A DNA stretch of 64,000 nucleotides from positions 9,679,058 through 9,743,057 of the forward strand of contig CM055100.1 in assembly GCA_029204225.1 (NCBI GenBank), in the 5' to 3' direction. The translations under genes and the position numbers were made by a program. Of this stretch, positions 24,632-35,617 are shown one piece after another. The notes beneath the pieces were generated by a model. The model was not told the origin of the DNA, made no database searches, and worked only from the letters and a program-made list of their open reading frames with translations. This stretch comes from Diphasiastrum complanatum. Taxonomy: Eukaryota; Streptophyta; Lycopodiopsida; Lycopodiales; Lycopodiaceae. Within the stretch, counting starts at the first letter, position 1. Each line of letters begins with the position of its first letter.

Positions 24632-25281
24632 TGTGAAAGATTTCAGATCCTTAAGATCCAATCTACTTGAATGATCTTTGGTTAGAAAGAGAAATACACT
24701 ACCAATTTCACCAATGTAGAAAAATCAGCATCTACACACAATTTGAGATGCGAACACTAATAGAACTTGATCAAACTTGAATGAAATGATTATGTACTGT
24801 TGCTATCCGTACAAAACCAGCAAGCTACTGTATTTCACACGTGTGGATCCAAAAATAACAAATATAGATCATTCTACACATAGAATTGCAAGCAATCACC
24901 AAGATAGTGCACCAATGGATAGTAGAACCCAAGAGAACCATGTATAAGCATGAAATGAGATAGAGAAGAGAGAAGATGACTCTCTCCACGAGTTACATCC
25001 TCTTATAGCAGGTCCAAACCCTATTTGGCCACTTGGCTTTCCGACCAAAATGCTAACCCTACCAATTTTGGGTCTAGATTCAATGTACCCAACTTATTCA
25101 AATTGAATCTACTCAAACTCGCATTCTATCTTTCCCACACTTTCAAAAAGTGTTTATTCAAATGAATTTTAGACTAATGAACTTTGAAAAGTCAATCTCT
25201 AAGTTCAAAACAAGTTTTGGCCTCAATATGCCAAATATGGAAGTACTGCAAAATGTGATGAAACTAGTTGAATCTTTCACA
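24632..25281 (-). repeat. Copia 3' LTR (650 bp)
   Basis: TGTGAAAGATT..AATCTTTCACA, the same length as 30004-30653. It contains the palindrome CACACGTGTG at about 24,837-24,846. Confidence 0.94.
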
Positions 25282-25862
25282 CTCCCTCTTCAACTAGTTT
25301 TAGCATAGACTTTGATAACACTCCAAGTGAAGTCCTATGCTTCATGAACAAGTCTTTTCCCAATGCTTTGGTGAAGATATCAGCTACACATTCCCTTGAA
25401 GACACATGTTGAAACTCCACCTCCTTTGCAATGACTCGCTCCCTCACAAAATGATATTGTATCTCAATATGCTTGCTCCTAGCATGAAAGATAGGATTGG
25501 ATGCCATTCTTTGGGCTGATTGATTGTCACAAAAGATGATTGGGCTCTCTGAAAAATCCAGCAAGTGAAGATCCTTGATCATCCTCTTGATCCATACCAT
25601 CTCCTTTGTGCAATGTGTAAGAGCTTTGTACTCGGCCTCACTAGATGACAATGAGATAGTGGCTTGTTTCTTTGACATCCATGATATAGCTCCATCGCCT
25701 ATGAAAATACAATAAGAACTAATGGATTTCCTATCCATTATATCTCCAGCATAGTCCGAATCTGAAAATCCAAAAAGATTAGGTGATGATCCCTCATACA
25801 ATATGCCAAAATCTTGAGTTCCAATGATGTACCTCAAAACTCGCTTTCCTAGCTTCCAATGC
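25282..25862 (-). CDS. Copia RNase H domain of the RT-less element
   Basis: The minus strand opens at about 25862 with EHWKLGKRVLRYIIGTQDFG. It continues through GFSDSDYAGDIMDRKSISSY, ISWMSKKQATISLSSSEAEY and the end motif VADIFTKALGKDLF, finishing MLKLVEEGV at 25277. This is a full-length copia connection/RNase H region with its acidic residues present. One small frame break near 25,840 separates its first residues from the rest. It belongs to the gag-pol polyprotein, but the RT that should precede it is absent, so it could only be made if the intervening frame were read or spliced through. Confidence 0.8.
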
Positions 25863-26935
25863 TCCTAGCATAGTTTATGCCAATAGAACTTTGATCCATC
25901 ATAAGAATGATCTTCTTCCTAAGAATAGATCTCCTTTCAATGATCATGTAATGCTCAAAATAGAAACAACCATAATTGATATAGAGAATAGTGTCCACTT
26001 GGGATGCTTCACTATTTCTTACATCAATTTTACATGTAAAAATGTGACTAGAACATGAAGAATCAAATAGAATGTAAATGAAATGATTCCACCATGCTTC
26101 CAACTTTGAACTCTCTGGAAAAATACATCAAACAAACAATAAATGTGAGTGATCAACTTTTGCTTGCATGTCTCCTCCTCCTTTGTCCTTTGTTGCATTG
26201 TATCCACCATGATACTCCATGAATGAGCCTCCATCTTCATCTTGCCACAAGAAACCATCAAACCTTGGAAATCCATGAGTAGGTGAGTACATAAATGATG
26301 CAAATCCAGCACCACATGACTCCATAAACCAAGTAGTTTGCTCTAGTCCATCTTCAAATTGTACTTGACACAAGAAAATGACCATGAATTCACCAAAAAT
26401 TGACAATCTCCAAATATTGGCACCAAGTAGCTCAACACTTGAGAACTTAGCCATGGATGAGTGACATAATGAACCTCCAATAGCTTCATTTCCATCAGCA
26501 AAATCATCCAAGAATGCTAGTACAAATCCAACATCAAAACAATGCTCACCAATGTAGCTAGTTTTGCCATATCTTGACAATTTGCACACATCCACATGAA
26601 ATTGCTCAAACATGAGATAGAAAAAGTAAAGTAACAACAAGTTCCTTGCTGCTCCTTTGACCTTACTTGAGTCTTCAATATGCTGCAAAAACAGATCCAT
26701 AACACCCTTGCCAATTACCTCTCCTTTGATGCTCTTGACTAGCTCCAAATTGCCAACTTCCCTTTTGACTAGTTGAAGCGCTTTGAGATCAACCTCTTGA
26801 TCTTCAACTTGATCATCAAAGTCATTGAAGAAAATTTGTTTTCCAGATCCATTACTTGATTTTACAGCAAGACAACATCCATCCACTTGCATAGCTCCAT
26901 GTACACAAGAAGATCTTCCAAAAGATGTTCCACTC
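25863..26935 (-). other. Foreign ~1.07-kb segment in place of RT
   Basis: Between the start of the RT region (EEWIEATDLEYRSLMKSGT) and the RNase H connection (EHWKLGKRV) no RT motif is present: no KARLVAKG, no YVDD, no SLYGLKQ. Instead the gag-pol frame stays open for about 270 codons to 26,128, then becomes discontinuous. The predicted residues are acidic and hydrophobic in turn (HIEDSSKVKGAARNLLLLYF; FVLAFLDDFADGNEAIGG). I recognise no domain. Either a host or other-element sequence was captured, or it replaced RT during template switching. Confidence 0.7.
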
Positions 26936-29403
26936 TTCATAAGAGATCGATACTCAAGATCTGTTGCTTCGATCCACTCCTCTTCTTTCCTTGCTTGATC
27001 TACACTTGTAGGCTCATCCAAAGAGGTTAGGAAAGCAACATAACTTCCAGAAACTACTTGCTTACCCTTTTGATCATATGTGAGCCTTGAAGGTACTTCT
27101 CTTGATGTTCTCCTTGGCTTTTGACTTGATGAAGGTCCATCATCACCACCATCCAAAGTAGGATCCTTCTCATCAACATCAAGAATGTTAGATCCATCTA
27201 CTTTACCATCAATCATGCTTGAAGACACCTTTGGAATGTTTCCCTCATCAAAAATGACATCTCTACCAACAATCACTTTGTTAGTAGAAGGAATGTAAAC
27301 CTTGTAGGCTTTACTCACCTCACTATATCCAACAAAAATACCTCTTCTTGAAGATGGATCCTCCTTGGTCCTATCATCAAGAGTAATGTTGACATAGCAT
27401 GTGCATCCAAAGGTTCTTAGAAAGTTGACACTCGGCCTCCTCTTGAATAGCATCTCAAAAGGTGTCCTTCCATCCAAAATAGCACTCGGCCACCTATTGC
27501 ACAAGAAATTGGCACACAACAAAGCTTGATCCCAAAATGGTTTGTCAAGATTAGCACTTAGCATCATAGCTTTAGCACTTTCACATAAAGTTCTATTCTT
27601 CATTTCAGCCACTCCATTTTGTTGTGGGGTCCTTGATGTTGTATACTCCCTCTTGATCCCATGCTCATCACAAAAGGCCTTGAACTTGTTAGATATGTAC
27701 TCACCACCATTGTCACCTCTCAAGCACTTGATCTTTGTGGAGAATTGGTTCTCCCTTGCATTCTTGAACTTGACAAAGACATCATACACTTCATCCTTGC
27801 TCTTTAGTAGATAGATCCAACAAAATCTACTAAAATAATCAATGAATGTTACATACATCTTAGCTCCACTATTGCTAATTGTAGTAAATCCATGAATATC
27901 CGAATATACAAGTTGAAAAGGCTTTGTAGACCTAGAAATAGATCTAGTATAAGGTAGTCTATGTGACTTAGACAAAGCACAAGACTCACAAACATGCTTG
28001 TCATTACTTAAGGAACTTGGAAGACCAATCACAACCTTCTTCCTTGCCATTACCTCCAATGACTTGAAGTTGAGGTGTCCCATCCTTTTGTGCCAAACCT
28101 CTTGAATAGAAATTTGCTCCCTTGCAACACATCCAACTTGGTTAGCAATAACACAAGCATCAAGTTTGAACAACTTCCCTTGCCTTTTACCTTTTCCAAT
28201 CAAGACATCCTTCCTTTTGATCAAACAAGCATCTCCATCAAACTCCACCTTGAGGCCCTTACTTAGAATTTGACTCACACTAAGCAAATTCTTGGTAATA
28301 GATGGAATAAACAAGACATCCTCCAAATGAACATTCCTATTTGTAGAGAGAGAAATAGGAATTGTGCCAATCCCTTTGATTGCACACTCACCATCATTGG
28401 CCGTGTAGATCACCCTCTTGTCATCTCCATATGCCAACAAAGAAGTGAAGTATTCTTTGTGAAAGGTCATGTGTGAACTTGCTCCACTATCAATCCACCA
28501 AGGATCTAGATCTCCATCATTAGCAAGCATACATGAAGACATCACAAAAGCATCATCATTTGCATCTTGCACATCCAAACCATCCTCATCAAGAGTAAGA
28601 TTACCTTGCTTGTCTCCTTGATCTCTCTTCTTCTTGTAGCACTCACTTGCAAAGTGTCCTTTGATGCCACAATAGAAGCACTTGAGCTTTGATCTATCCT
28701 TCTTTTTGCCACTTGAAGAAGCATCCACTTGATCTTGCCCTTTAGACCACTTGCTTTTGGTTTTGCCCTTGAATTTGCCCTTTGTGAACATAGCATCCTC
28801 TTGAAGTGTCGATGTAGATCCACCTCTTGCTTGAAGCCTATATTCCTCATTGATCAAGATCTCTTGAAGATCCATCAAACTTGGCAAAGTCTTTTGAATA
28901 GCAATACTTTGAACAATGTTAGCATGAGAATCCAACAAGCCATTAAGAATCACTTGAATAAGCTCTCCTTCCTTAATGCTTTCATCTATGCAAGCTAACT
29001 CATCATTCAATGCTTTCATTCTCAAAACAGAAGTACTTGGACTTTCTTCATTCTTTTGCAAACAAGAAAAGATTTGCCTTCTTAGAGTCAACACTCTAGA
29101 AGTAGACTTGGATTCATAAAGCTTCTTCAATGAATTCCAAGCTTCCAAAGATGATGTGCACTTACCAACTTCCTTGAGAAGTTCATTGGTAACATTCATC
29201 TTTATCATGTGTAGAGCCTTCTTGGCCCTCTTGTCATACCTCAATTGATCTTGTTGTGTTGCTGGTCTCTCCTCCAAACCTACAACAATATCCAAAACAT
29301 CATTCATCTCAAGAAGTGACTCCATCCTCACTTTCCATAATGAATAGTTACTTGAGGTAAGCCTATCATTGGCTTCCAACATGACTCCAATTGAGGTTGC
29401 CAT
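26128..29403 (-). CDS. Copia gag-protease-integrase polyprotein, fused to foreign tail
   Basis: This is one uninterrupted 1,091-residue frame. Gag opens with LEANDRLTSSNYSLWKVRME. A CCHC knuckle, CFYCGIKGHFASEC, lies near residues 241-255. Protease WWIDSGASSHMT is near 301. Pre-integrase VWHKRMGHLNFKSLEVM is followed by the integrase core with YSDIHGF, FIDYFSRFCWIY, RGDNGGEYIS and PQQNGVAEMKNRTL (the usual ERKN is EMKN). Integrase ends with GCTCYVNITLDD and GIFVGYSEVSKAYKV. Text after about residue 823 is the foreign segment. Intact LTRs and this long open frame suggest fairly recent activity by enzymes supplied from a relative, since the element itself has no RT. Confidence 0.9.
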   Translation of the reverse strand: MATSIGVMLEANDRLTSSNYSLWKVRMESLLEMNDVLDIVVGLEERPATQQDQLRYDKRAKKALHMIKMNVTNELLKEVGKCTSSLEAWNSLKKLYESKSTSRVLTLRRQIFSCLQKNEESPSTSVLRMKALNDELACIDESIKEGELIQVILNGLLDSHANIVQSIAIQKTLPSLMDLQEILINEEYRLQARGGSTSTLQEDAMFTKGKFKGKTKSKWSKGQDQVDASSSGKKKDRSKLKCFYCGIKGHFASECYKKKRDQGDKQGNLTLDEDGLDVQDANDDAFVMSSCMLANDGDLDPWWIDSGASSHMTFHKEYFTSLLAYGDDKRVIYTANDGECAIKGIGTIPISLSTNRNVHLEDVLFIPSITKNLLSVSQILSKGLKVEFDGDACLIKRKDVLIGKGKRQGKLFKLDACVIANQVGCVAREQISIQEVWHKRMGHLNFKSLEVMARKKVVIGLPSSLSNDKHVCESCALSKSHRLPYTRSISRSTKPFQLVYSDIHGFTTISNSGAKMYVTFIDYFSRFCWIYLLKSKDEVYDVFVKFKNARENQFSTKIKCLRGDNGGEYISNKFKAFCDEHGIKREYTTSRTPQQNGVAEMKNRTLCESAKAMMLSANLDKPFWDQALLCANFLCNRWPSAILDGRTPFEMLFKRRPSVNFLRTFGCTCYVNITLDDRTKEDPSSRRGIFVGYSEVSKAYKVYIPSTNKVIVGRDVIFDEGNIPKVSSSMIDGKVDGSNILDVDEKDPTLDGGDDGPSSSQKPRRTSREVPSRLTYDQKGKQVVSGSYVAFLTSLDEPTSVDQARKEEEWIEATDLEYRSLMKSGTSFGRSSCVHGAMQVDGCCLAVKSSNGSGKQIFFNDFDDQVEDQEVDLKALQLVKREVGNLELVKSIKGEVIGKGVMDLFLQHIEDSSKVKGAARNLLLLYFFYLMFEQFHVDVCKLSRYGKTSYIGEHCFDVGFVLAFLDDFADGNEAIGGSLCHSSMAKFSSVELLGANIWRLSIFGEFMVIFLCQVQFEDGLEQTTWFMESCGAGFASFMYSPTHGFPRFDGFLWQDEDGGSFMEYHGGYNATKDKGGGDMQAKVDHSHLLFV

Positions 29404-30003
29404 GTAGCAATGACCTGATCTTCTCTTTCAACCTGTTTCAATGCACAAAGCACTCCTTTGAACAACAACAAATGCTTTCAAAAGAAATCACCAAGATTTA
29501 AAACTATCTCACAAATTCTCTTCTAGCACTTATCCAAGCAAATCAACACATAGAATCATGGAATCTTGATCAACCTATGATCTATCCTCAATCTAATGAC
29601 TTTTGCCACTTCCTAAGATTGAAACACACTCAAATGAGGTCCAGCAACCTCACTATCTAGAGATCCAATCAAAATTAGGGTTTTGACAAAATCACAAAAA
29701 ATTGACTATTCCAAATCTACATGCAAATACTGAAAATTTGATATGCAATCTATAAGCCACCACTTAGGCTGAACCAATGATCCAAAAATCGGCCAAATCC
29801 AGCATGTGAGTTCAAAAAATGGAATCGAACAAGTATATTGACCTATTTAGTGTTTTGATCTACAAAAGATCCAATCTACAAAAGCAAAAAATCCGATTTT
29901 GGTGTAGAATCCTCTCTAGCATGCTCTAGACTTGATCTCTTCACCAAATCATTGATAGATCTGATTTCCTCCTTCATAACCTGAAACACAAGCTCTGATA
30001 CCA

Positions 30004-30653
30004 TGTGAAAGATTTCAGATCCTTAAGATCCAATCTACTTGAATGATCTTTGGTTAGAAAGAGAAATACACTACCAATTTCACCAATGTAGAAAAATCAG
30101 CATCTACACACAATTTGAGATGCAAACACTAATAGAACTTGATCAAACTTGAATGAAATGATTATGTACTGTTGTTGTCCATACAAAACCAGCAAGCTAC
30201 TGTATTTCACACGTGTGGATCCAAAAATAGCAAATATAGATCATTCTACACATAGAATTGCAAGCAATCACCAAGATAGTGCACCAATGGATAGTAGAAC
30301 CCAAGAGAATCATGTATAAGCATGAAATGAGATAGAGAAGAGAGAAGATGACTCTCTCCACGAGTTACATTCTTTTCTAGTAGGTCCAAACCCTATTTGG
30401 CCACTTGGCTTTCCCACCAAAATGCTAACCCTACCAATTTTGGGTCTAGATTCAATGTACCCAACTTATTCAAATTGGATCTACTCAAACTCGCATTCTA
30501 TCTTTCCCACACTTTCAAAAAGTGTCTATTCAAATGAATTTTAGAATAATGAACTTTGAAAAGTCAATCTCTAAGTCTAAAACAAGTTTTGGCCTAAATA
30601 TGCCAAATATGGAAGTATTGCAAAATGTGATGAAACTAGTTGAATCTTTCACA
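30004..30653 (-). repeat. Copia 5' LTR (650 bp)
   Basis: This is the partner of 24632-25281, followed on the plus strand by the target duplication ATCAC (30654-30658). It contains the same CACACGTGTG palindrome near 30,208-30,217. Confidence 0.94.
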
Positions 30654-32410
30654 ATCACCATAGCCTTAAGTATTTCTTAGGTCATAAGCAGCTTACGGAC
30701 AAACAAAAGAGATGGTTGGCACAAGTTCAAGCATATGACTTTGTTATTGAATATCTCAAGGGCAGGGAAAATCAAACTGCTGACGCTTTATCAAGGTTGT
30801 GGAGAATGCAAATGTGTGATACAGGCGAATCCTTAGAGGAGTATATAAATGTTCTCCAAGATGCAGAGGAGAATCGCATGTCCACAAAACAAGATCAAAC
30901 CTCACAAGGGTTATGTTGCATGATAGAAAAATGCATACTGAATTCCCTCATTTCTTTGGAAAATGACTGGAAGTTCATCATTTTGGACGAGTATAGATGT
31001 AGTTGTGACGCAAATTCTGGAAAGCTTATCGGATCCCAAAGTTGAAGAACAATCTCGTCACCAACTTAAAGACGGAATTTTGGTATATGACAATAAAAGA
31101 ATAGTCCTAGTGCCAAATTCAAAGCTGGTACCTCAGATGTTTTATGAACTACATTCATCTCCTAGTGCTGGTCATTCAAGGATACTAAAGACCTATCAAA
31201 AAGCTAAAAGCCTTTTCAAATGACAAGGAATGAAGCAAGATATCTACAAGTCGGTTAAGGAATGCACCTCCTACCAGATCCATAAATCAAAACATGTGAA
31301 GAAACCTTAGTTGTTACAACCCCTATCGGTTCCTTCTCAACAATGGGAAAGTATTAGTATGGATTTCATCCCATCTCTTCCAACAACACTGGGAGGATTC
31401 AATGGAATTTATGTGGTGGTGGACCGGTTAACGAAATATGCCCATTTCATCCCCTACAAGACTACTTATGGTGCAGCACAGGTGGCACAACTATTTCTTT
31501 AAAAAAATTTTAAATTGCATGGACTACCAAAAGAAATAGTGTGTGACAGAGATCCAAGATTTGCGAAACAGTTTTGGAAGGAGATGATGGAAAAGTTAAA
31601 GACCAAACTATGTTTGAGCACTGCATTTCACCCAGAGACTGATGGACAAACCGAAAGGGTAAATCAATGGTTGGAATGTTACTTGAGGCATTTTCTGTCA
31701 GACCAACAAACAAAATGGATTGATTGGTTACATTTGGCAAAATTTAGTTACAACTCAACACCCCACATGTCGATTGGAATGACACCATTTTATGCATTGT
31801 ATGGATGTGAACCTACAACGCCAATTGACATGGAGTTAGCGGATGTAACCATGGCGGCAGTAGCGGATGAACTGCAGAACATGCAAAACATCCTTAAGGC
31901 GAATCAGGATCATATGCGAGAAGCTCAACAAAAGATGAAATATTATGTGGACAAACTTCGATCATTTAAAGAATTCCACGAAGGGTATTATGTGTACTTA
32001 CGATTACAGCCCTATTGCCAAACCAAGAGCGAGAAGCTATCTCCACGATTTTATGGGCCATATCAAATCCTCAAAAGGGTGGGTGAACTAGCATATGAAT
32101 TGGACTTACCAACCATAACAAAAATGCATAACGTGTTTCATGTCAGCCTATTGAAGAAACATATCGGAAAATGTTTTCAAACGGTGGTTGAACTACCACC
32201 AATCAATAAAGAGAAGAATTTGGAAGTAGAACCAGAGTCAGTGGTCGGTTACCGAGATAAAAAGTTACGAAATGGGAAGCGAATATAGCAATACCTGATC
32301 AAATGGAAAGAACTACCTCTGGAAGACAACACGTGGGAAGATCATTCCTACCTAAAGAGATGGCCTACAATTTTGGAGTCAGCCAGAAGTCTTATGGAGC
32401 ACGACACTTG
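30654..32410 (+). pseudogene. Chromodomain Ty3/gypsy RNase H-integrase
   Basis: RNase H resumes as HSLKYFLGHKQLTDKQKRWL and VIEYLKGRENQTADALSRL. The integrase zinc finger has LHSSPSAGHSR, and its CX2C half is degenerate (ECTSYQIH). The catalytic core retains all three acids: ISMDFIPSLP, VCDRDPRF and ETDGQTERVNQ. The post-core GPYQILKRVGELAYELDLP leads to a C-terminal chromodomain (QYLIKWKELPLEDNTWEDHSYL), so it was a chromovirus-type element. Stops are at about 31,222, 31,308, 31,501 and 32,286 (TAG before the chromodomain); one frame runs 31,515-32,288. The gene is broken. Confidence 0.92.
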
Positions 32411-32466
32411 ACGAAAACCTACGTGGTTTTCATTTTTGAGGGCAAAAATGCTTAAACTAGGGGGAG

Positions 32467-32900
32467 TGTCATGTGCTGTATGTAATGGGCCCATGAGCTT
32501 ATTAATGAATTACCAAAATAGCCATGGAATAGAATTAGTCATTGGAATTGTTAATGAAAAGGCGCAAACAACCACGCCACATTTGTATTTGCGGGAATTA
32601 TAATAATGGTTGTAAGGCCCAAATTTAAGTAATAAGGCCCCAAATATTAACTAGAGGCACCAAAGACCCACTATAAATAAAGGAGGTTGTGCTAATGTGG
32701 GGGCTATTCTACTTTTATGATTTTTGAATTTTGGTGATCTTGAAGCTTCTCTTTGAGAGCTTTCTTGATAGTGATGATGGTTCATGTGCCTACAATCACA
32801 TGAGAGCTATGATCATGCTCTAGTTTCATGCCTAATCTTGTGAATGATCAATAATAATGAATAATGGAATCTATCTTTGTCCATTTTGGTGAAGTTTGGC
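32467..32900 (+). repeat. Chromovirus 3' LTR (5' portion)
   Basis: The polypurine tract AACTAGGGGGAG ends at 32,466 and the LTR begins TGTCATGTGCTG. A TATA-like CTATAAATAAAGG lies near 32,671-32,683. The far end is not definable because no second LTR survives; sequence to 33,270 contains no other gene. Confidence 0.7.
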
Positions 32901-33274
32901 TACATTTAGTTAGTTTCTTGAATTTTGACTAGTTTCTTGATTTCTAGCATTGTCATGATATTTAGATGTTTAATGAATGGATTAGATGTTTGAATGCTGA
33001 GATTGGCACATGAAAATTTGTATGTACACCTGGTGGAAGAATATGTGCACTCCATCTTTAGTTTGTCTCTTGTGTCACCTTCACGCAAAACCCACCCCTC
33101 CCCATCCTTTTATGCATGGCTAAAGGGCTCTCCTAGAAGCATCTTTTTCACATTTTGAGAGGCTAGAATGTTCTTGAAACATGCAAAGTCACATTCTTTC
33201 TTAGCTTTTTCTTTTGAGAACTATTCATTCATGCACAGAATAAAGCACCACATTCATATGCCTTTGCTTTTTGG

Positions 33275-34027
33275 GGAAGCTATCAAAGAAACAGTCTCCT
33301 CAAACTGAGGCAGAAAAGGAGGAAATGAAACGCTACTCGTTTCAATCCATCATCGGCTCACTGATGTATGCAATGACCTGCACACGACCAAACCTTGCAT
33401 ATTCGATCAGTACACTCAGCCAGTTCCTATCAAATCCAGGCATAGTTCATTGGAAAGCACTACCAAAGGTCATGAAGTACATCCAGGCAACAAAAACTCT
33501 CAGCATCTGCTACAGAGGCAGCCAAATTGCCAACATCCTTGAAGCCTACACAGATGCAGATTGGGTAGGAGATGTCAACACCAGAAAATCAACTCTTGGA
33601 TTTGTATTTTTATGCAACCAAGGTCCAATCTCATGGAACAGCCGGAAGCACACAGTTGCATTATCATCAACAGAATCCGAATACATAGTTGCCATAAATG
33701 CAACCAAAGAGACAATCTGGCTAAGGCAACTTCTTGCATACCTCAATCTTATACAAACACTTCCTACAACAATCTATTGTGACAATCAAAGCAAAATAGC
33801 ACTTTCTCTCAATCCGAGATTTCACTCTCAAAGTAAACATATAGAAATCAGGTATCATTACCTTAGAGAGAAAGTGCACAACAAGGAAGTAGAGTTAATT
33901 TTCTGCAGAGCAAAATACATGGCAGCAGATTACTTCACAAAAGCTCTATCAAAAGAGTAACATCTCAGATTTAACTATATGTTAAATTTGAAGATCAAAG
34001 TTTTTCAGGATCCACATTAAGGGGGAG
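33275..34027 (+). pseudogene. Ty1/copia RT C-terminus and RNase H, 5'-truncated
   Basis: One open frame reads KLSKKQSPQTEAEKEEMKRY, SIIGSLMYAMTCTRPNLAYSI, AYTDADWVGDVNTRKSTLGF, SSTESEYIVAINATKETIWL, KHIEIRYHYLREKVHNKEVE and ADYFTKALSKE. These are the end of RT and a complete RNase H. The stop is at 33,958. About 60 bp later a polypurine tract AAGGGGGAG precedes a new LTR at 34,028. Everything 5' of the RT tail is missing. The frame itself is intact. Confidence 0.9.
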
Positions 34028-34340
34028 TGTTAGATTTCTTATGCTCATCCTTAAACAAATCATTCAAGTAATGAGCATCCTGAAAACCGAAGGCCGACTA
34101 CATGTGTTTTCGACTTCACTTTATTTCTTTTCTTTTTGCCTTAACAATTTTTTAGGAACCTTTGCCTTTTTCGCACCTTAGCGAAAATTGCGACACATTG
34201 GCCAAGCGGCTAGAATGCCTTAAAGAATCATTCTTAAAAGCACCTTCGGCTTTTTCGATTCTGGTAGGGTGTCCATCAACAACCTCAACAAAAATGGAAC
34301 CTTCGTTAAGATTTTGAGCGCGTCTAATCAATCTTCTCTC
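34028..34340 (+). repeat. Copia 3' LTR fragment
   Basis: It starts TGTTAGATTTCTTATGC directly after the polypurine tract. The 3' boundary is unclear. The part after about 34,090 is rich in CGACTT, TTTTTCGC and similar words also seen in the 9.6-10 kb array. Confidence 0.5.
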
Positions 34341-34347
34341 TCGTTTG

Positions 34348-34697
34348 CTAGCATTGTACTTTTTTTTTTCTGGAGGCTAGTATCTCGATATTTGGCTCAT
34401 CGGCATTAGCGGCCAGGGCAACTGCTTTTTCCATGGAGAAATCATCCAAGGTGGCGTTAGCGGCTATGTCAATCGCTTCTTCCTTGGGGCAATCATCCAA
34501 GGTCGTGTCAACGGCCTTGTCAATTGCATCTTCCCTGGCGCAGTCATTTACAGTGGGATTAGCACAAAAAATGTTTCGTTTTCTCGTTGTTGCTTTTGTC
34601 CCTCTTTTATTTTTTAATCTCTTTAGCACAATGGGGGACTCAATGGACTCCCCATCATTGGAGTTAAATTTTGATTTTTCAGTATTATCACCTAAAA
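34348..34697 (-). pseudogene. Exon-like segment with threefold 17-residue repeat
   Basis: On the minus strand an intron-type acceptor (TTTATTTTAG) ends at 34,698. Frame GDNTEKSKFNSNDGESIESP then leads into a basic stretch (KRLKNKRGTKATTRKRN). Three tandem units follow: NDCAREDAIDKAVDTTL, DDCPKEEAIDIAANATL and DDFSMEKAVALAANADE. No family recognised. Orientation and position, downstream of the CACTA TNPA-like gene, make a C-terminal exon of that gene possible, but this is inference. Confidence 0.35.
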
Positions 34698-34739
34698 TAA
34701 ATATGAACATGTAAGAAGTTATGATATGTTGTATGACAA

Positions 34740-35610
34740 TCAAGCACCATGAGTGTAATAAACTTATCTACTATGATTACATGTGCTGGGACTGTTCTGC
34801 TCATAATCTGTAGTGGTTTTCAACTGCATACTCCTTTTCCTCTCTTTTGTCATTATTACATTCAACATTCTCTTACTAGAGAGCTGAGAAATCTTGGGAA
34901 TGACATATGCATCCAAGCAAAGATTTAGTTTTTAATGCACGAAAATGAAAAACATAACCATAATAAAACTAGCAAGTATTAAAATATATGTCTTCATGAT
35001 CTTCAAAAATAAAATACTGTTTCGGCTAAAAATAACATAAAAACAAACATTTGTGAAAACATCGAGCATTTATTGTGTGAACCCAAACAACAAATAAAAC
35101 AATGAGCCAAAATTTTCATTATAAGAAATTTTCTGCAAATTTAGGGTTTAGGGGATTTCGGGTGAAAGATTTTAATTTCCAAGGTTAATTTGAGATTTGG
35201 TTAGCGAAATCTATCCTCATCTAACTTCCTCGTGAAAGAGAAACAATGGAAGCTATTGTCTAGTCCCTTGCAAGTGCGTAAAGACTCACTTTGGCGGCAT
35301 GGCAGGAAAGTAGGGGAGAGGGGAGGGTGGGTCGGGTAGGAGGGACGTAGGGAAGAAGGGTACGAGAGGGAGGATAGGGAAGGTGAGAGGCATGATCATT
35401 TTATTTTTACTTTCTTATTTATACTTGATTGGTGAATAAGCTCAACTGGAAAAAAAAAAACTTAGATTAACAATTTAAACTATCTATAATCAAAAATACA
35501 TATCCATATCATTATTATCGATGCTATTCCATCACAAAATATTTGCTACGTCTCTTATTTATATTTTGTGCAGAAGCACATTGAATACATATCTTGCATG
35601 TTGTCATTAC
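34740..35610. other. Non-coding sequence at CACTA left side
   Basis: No gene is seen. A purine-rich G-run block (AGGGGAGAGGGGAGGGTGGG and similar) spans 35,310-35,390. I searched by eye for CACTA/TAGTG termini and did not find a convincing pair. Confidence 0.35.
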
Positions 35611-35617
35611 AATGCAC

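Larger units (their letters stand above)
24632..30653 (-). mobile_element. Complete two-LTR Ty1/copia element lacking RT
   Basis: This is a 6,022-bp insertion with LTRs at 24632-25281 and 30004-30653, both 650 bp. The LTRs begin TGTGAAAGATT and end AATCTTTCACA, an 11-bp perfect terminal inversion. ATCAC precedes the left LTR and follows the right LTR, the expected 5-bp target duplication. On the minus strand the primer site TGGTATCAGAGCTTGTG (29987-30003) abuts the 5' LTR. A GAAGAGGGAG polypurine tract precedes the 3' LTR. LTRs differ at roughly 20 positions by eye. Gag, protease, integrase and RNase H are present, but RT is replaced by about 1.07 kb of unrelated sequence. It sits in a gypsy RNase H gene in opposite orientation. 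Confidence 0.95.

Noticed and set aside
34433-34714. Plus-strand hydrophobic protein
   Set aside because: It is the complement of the repeat-bearing minus-strand exon, which has an acceptor site and a regular 17-residue period.
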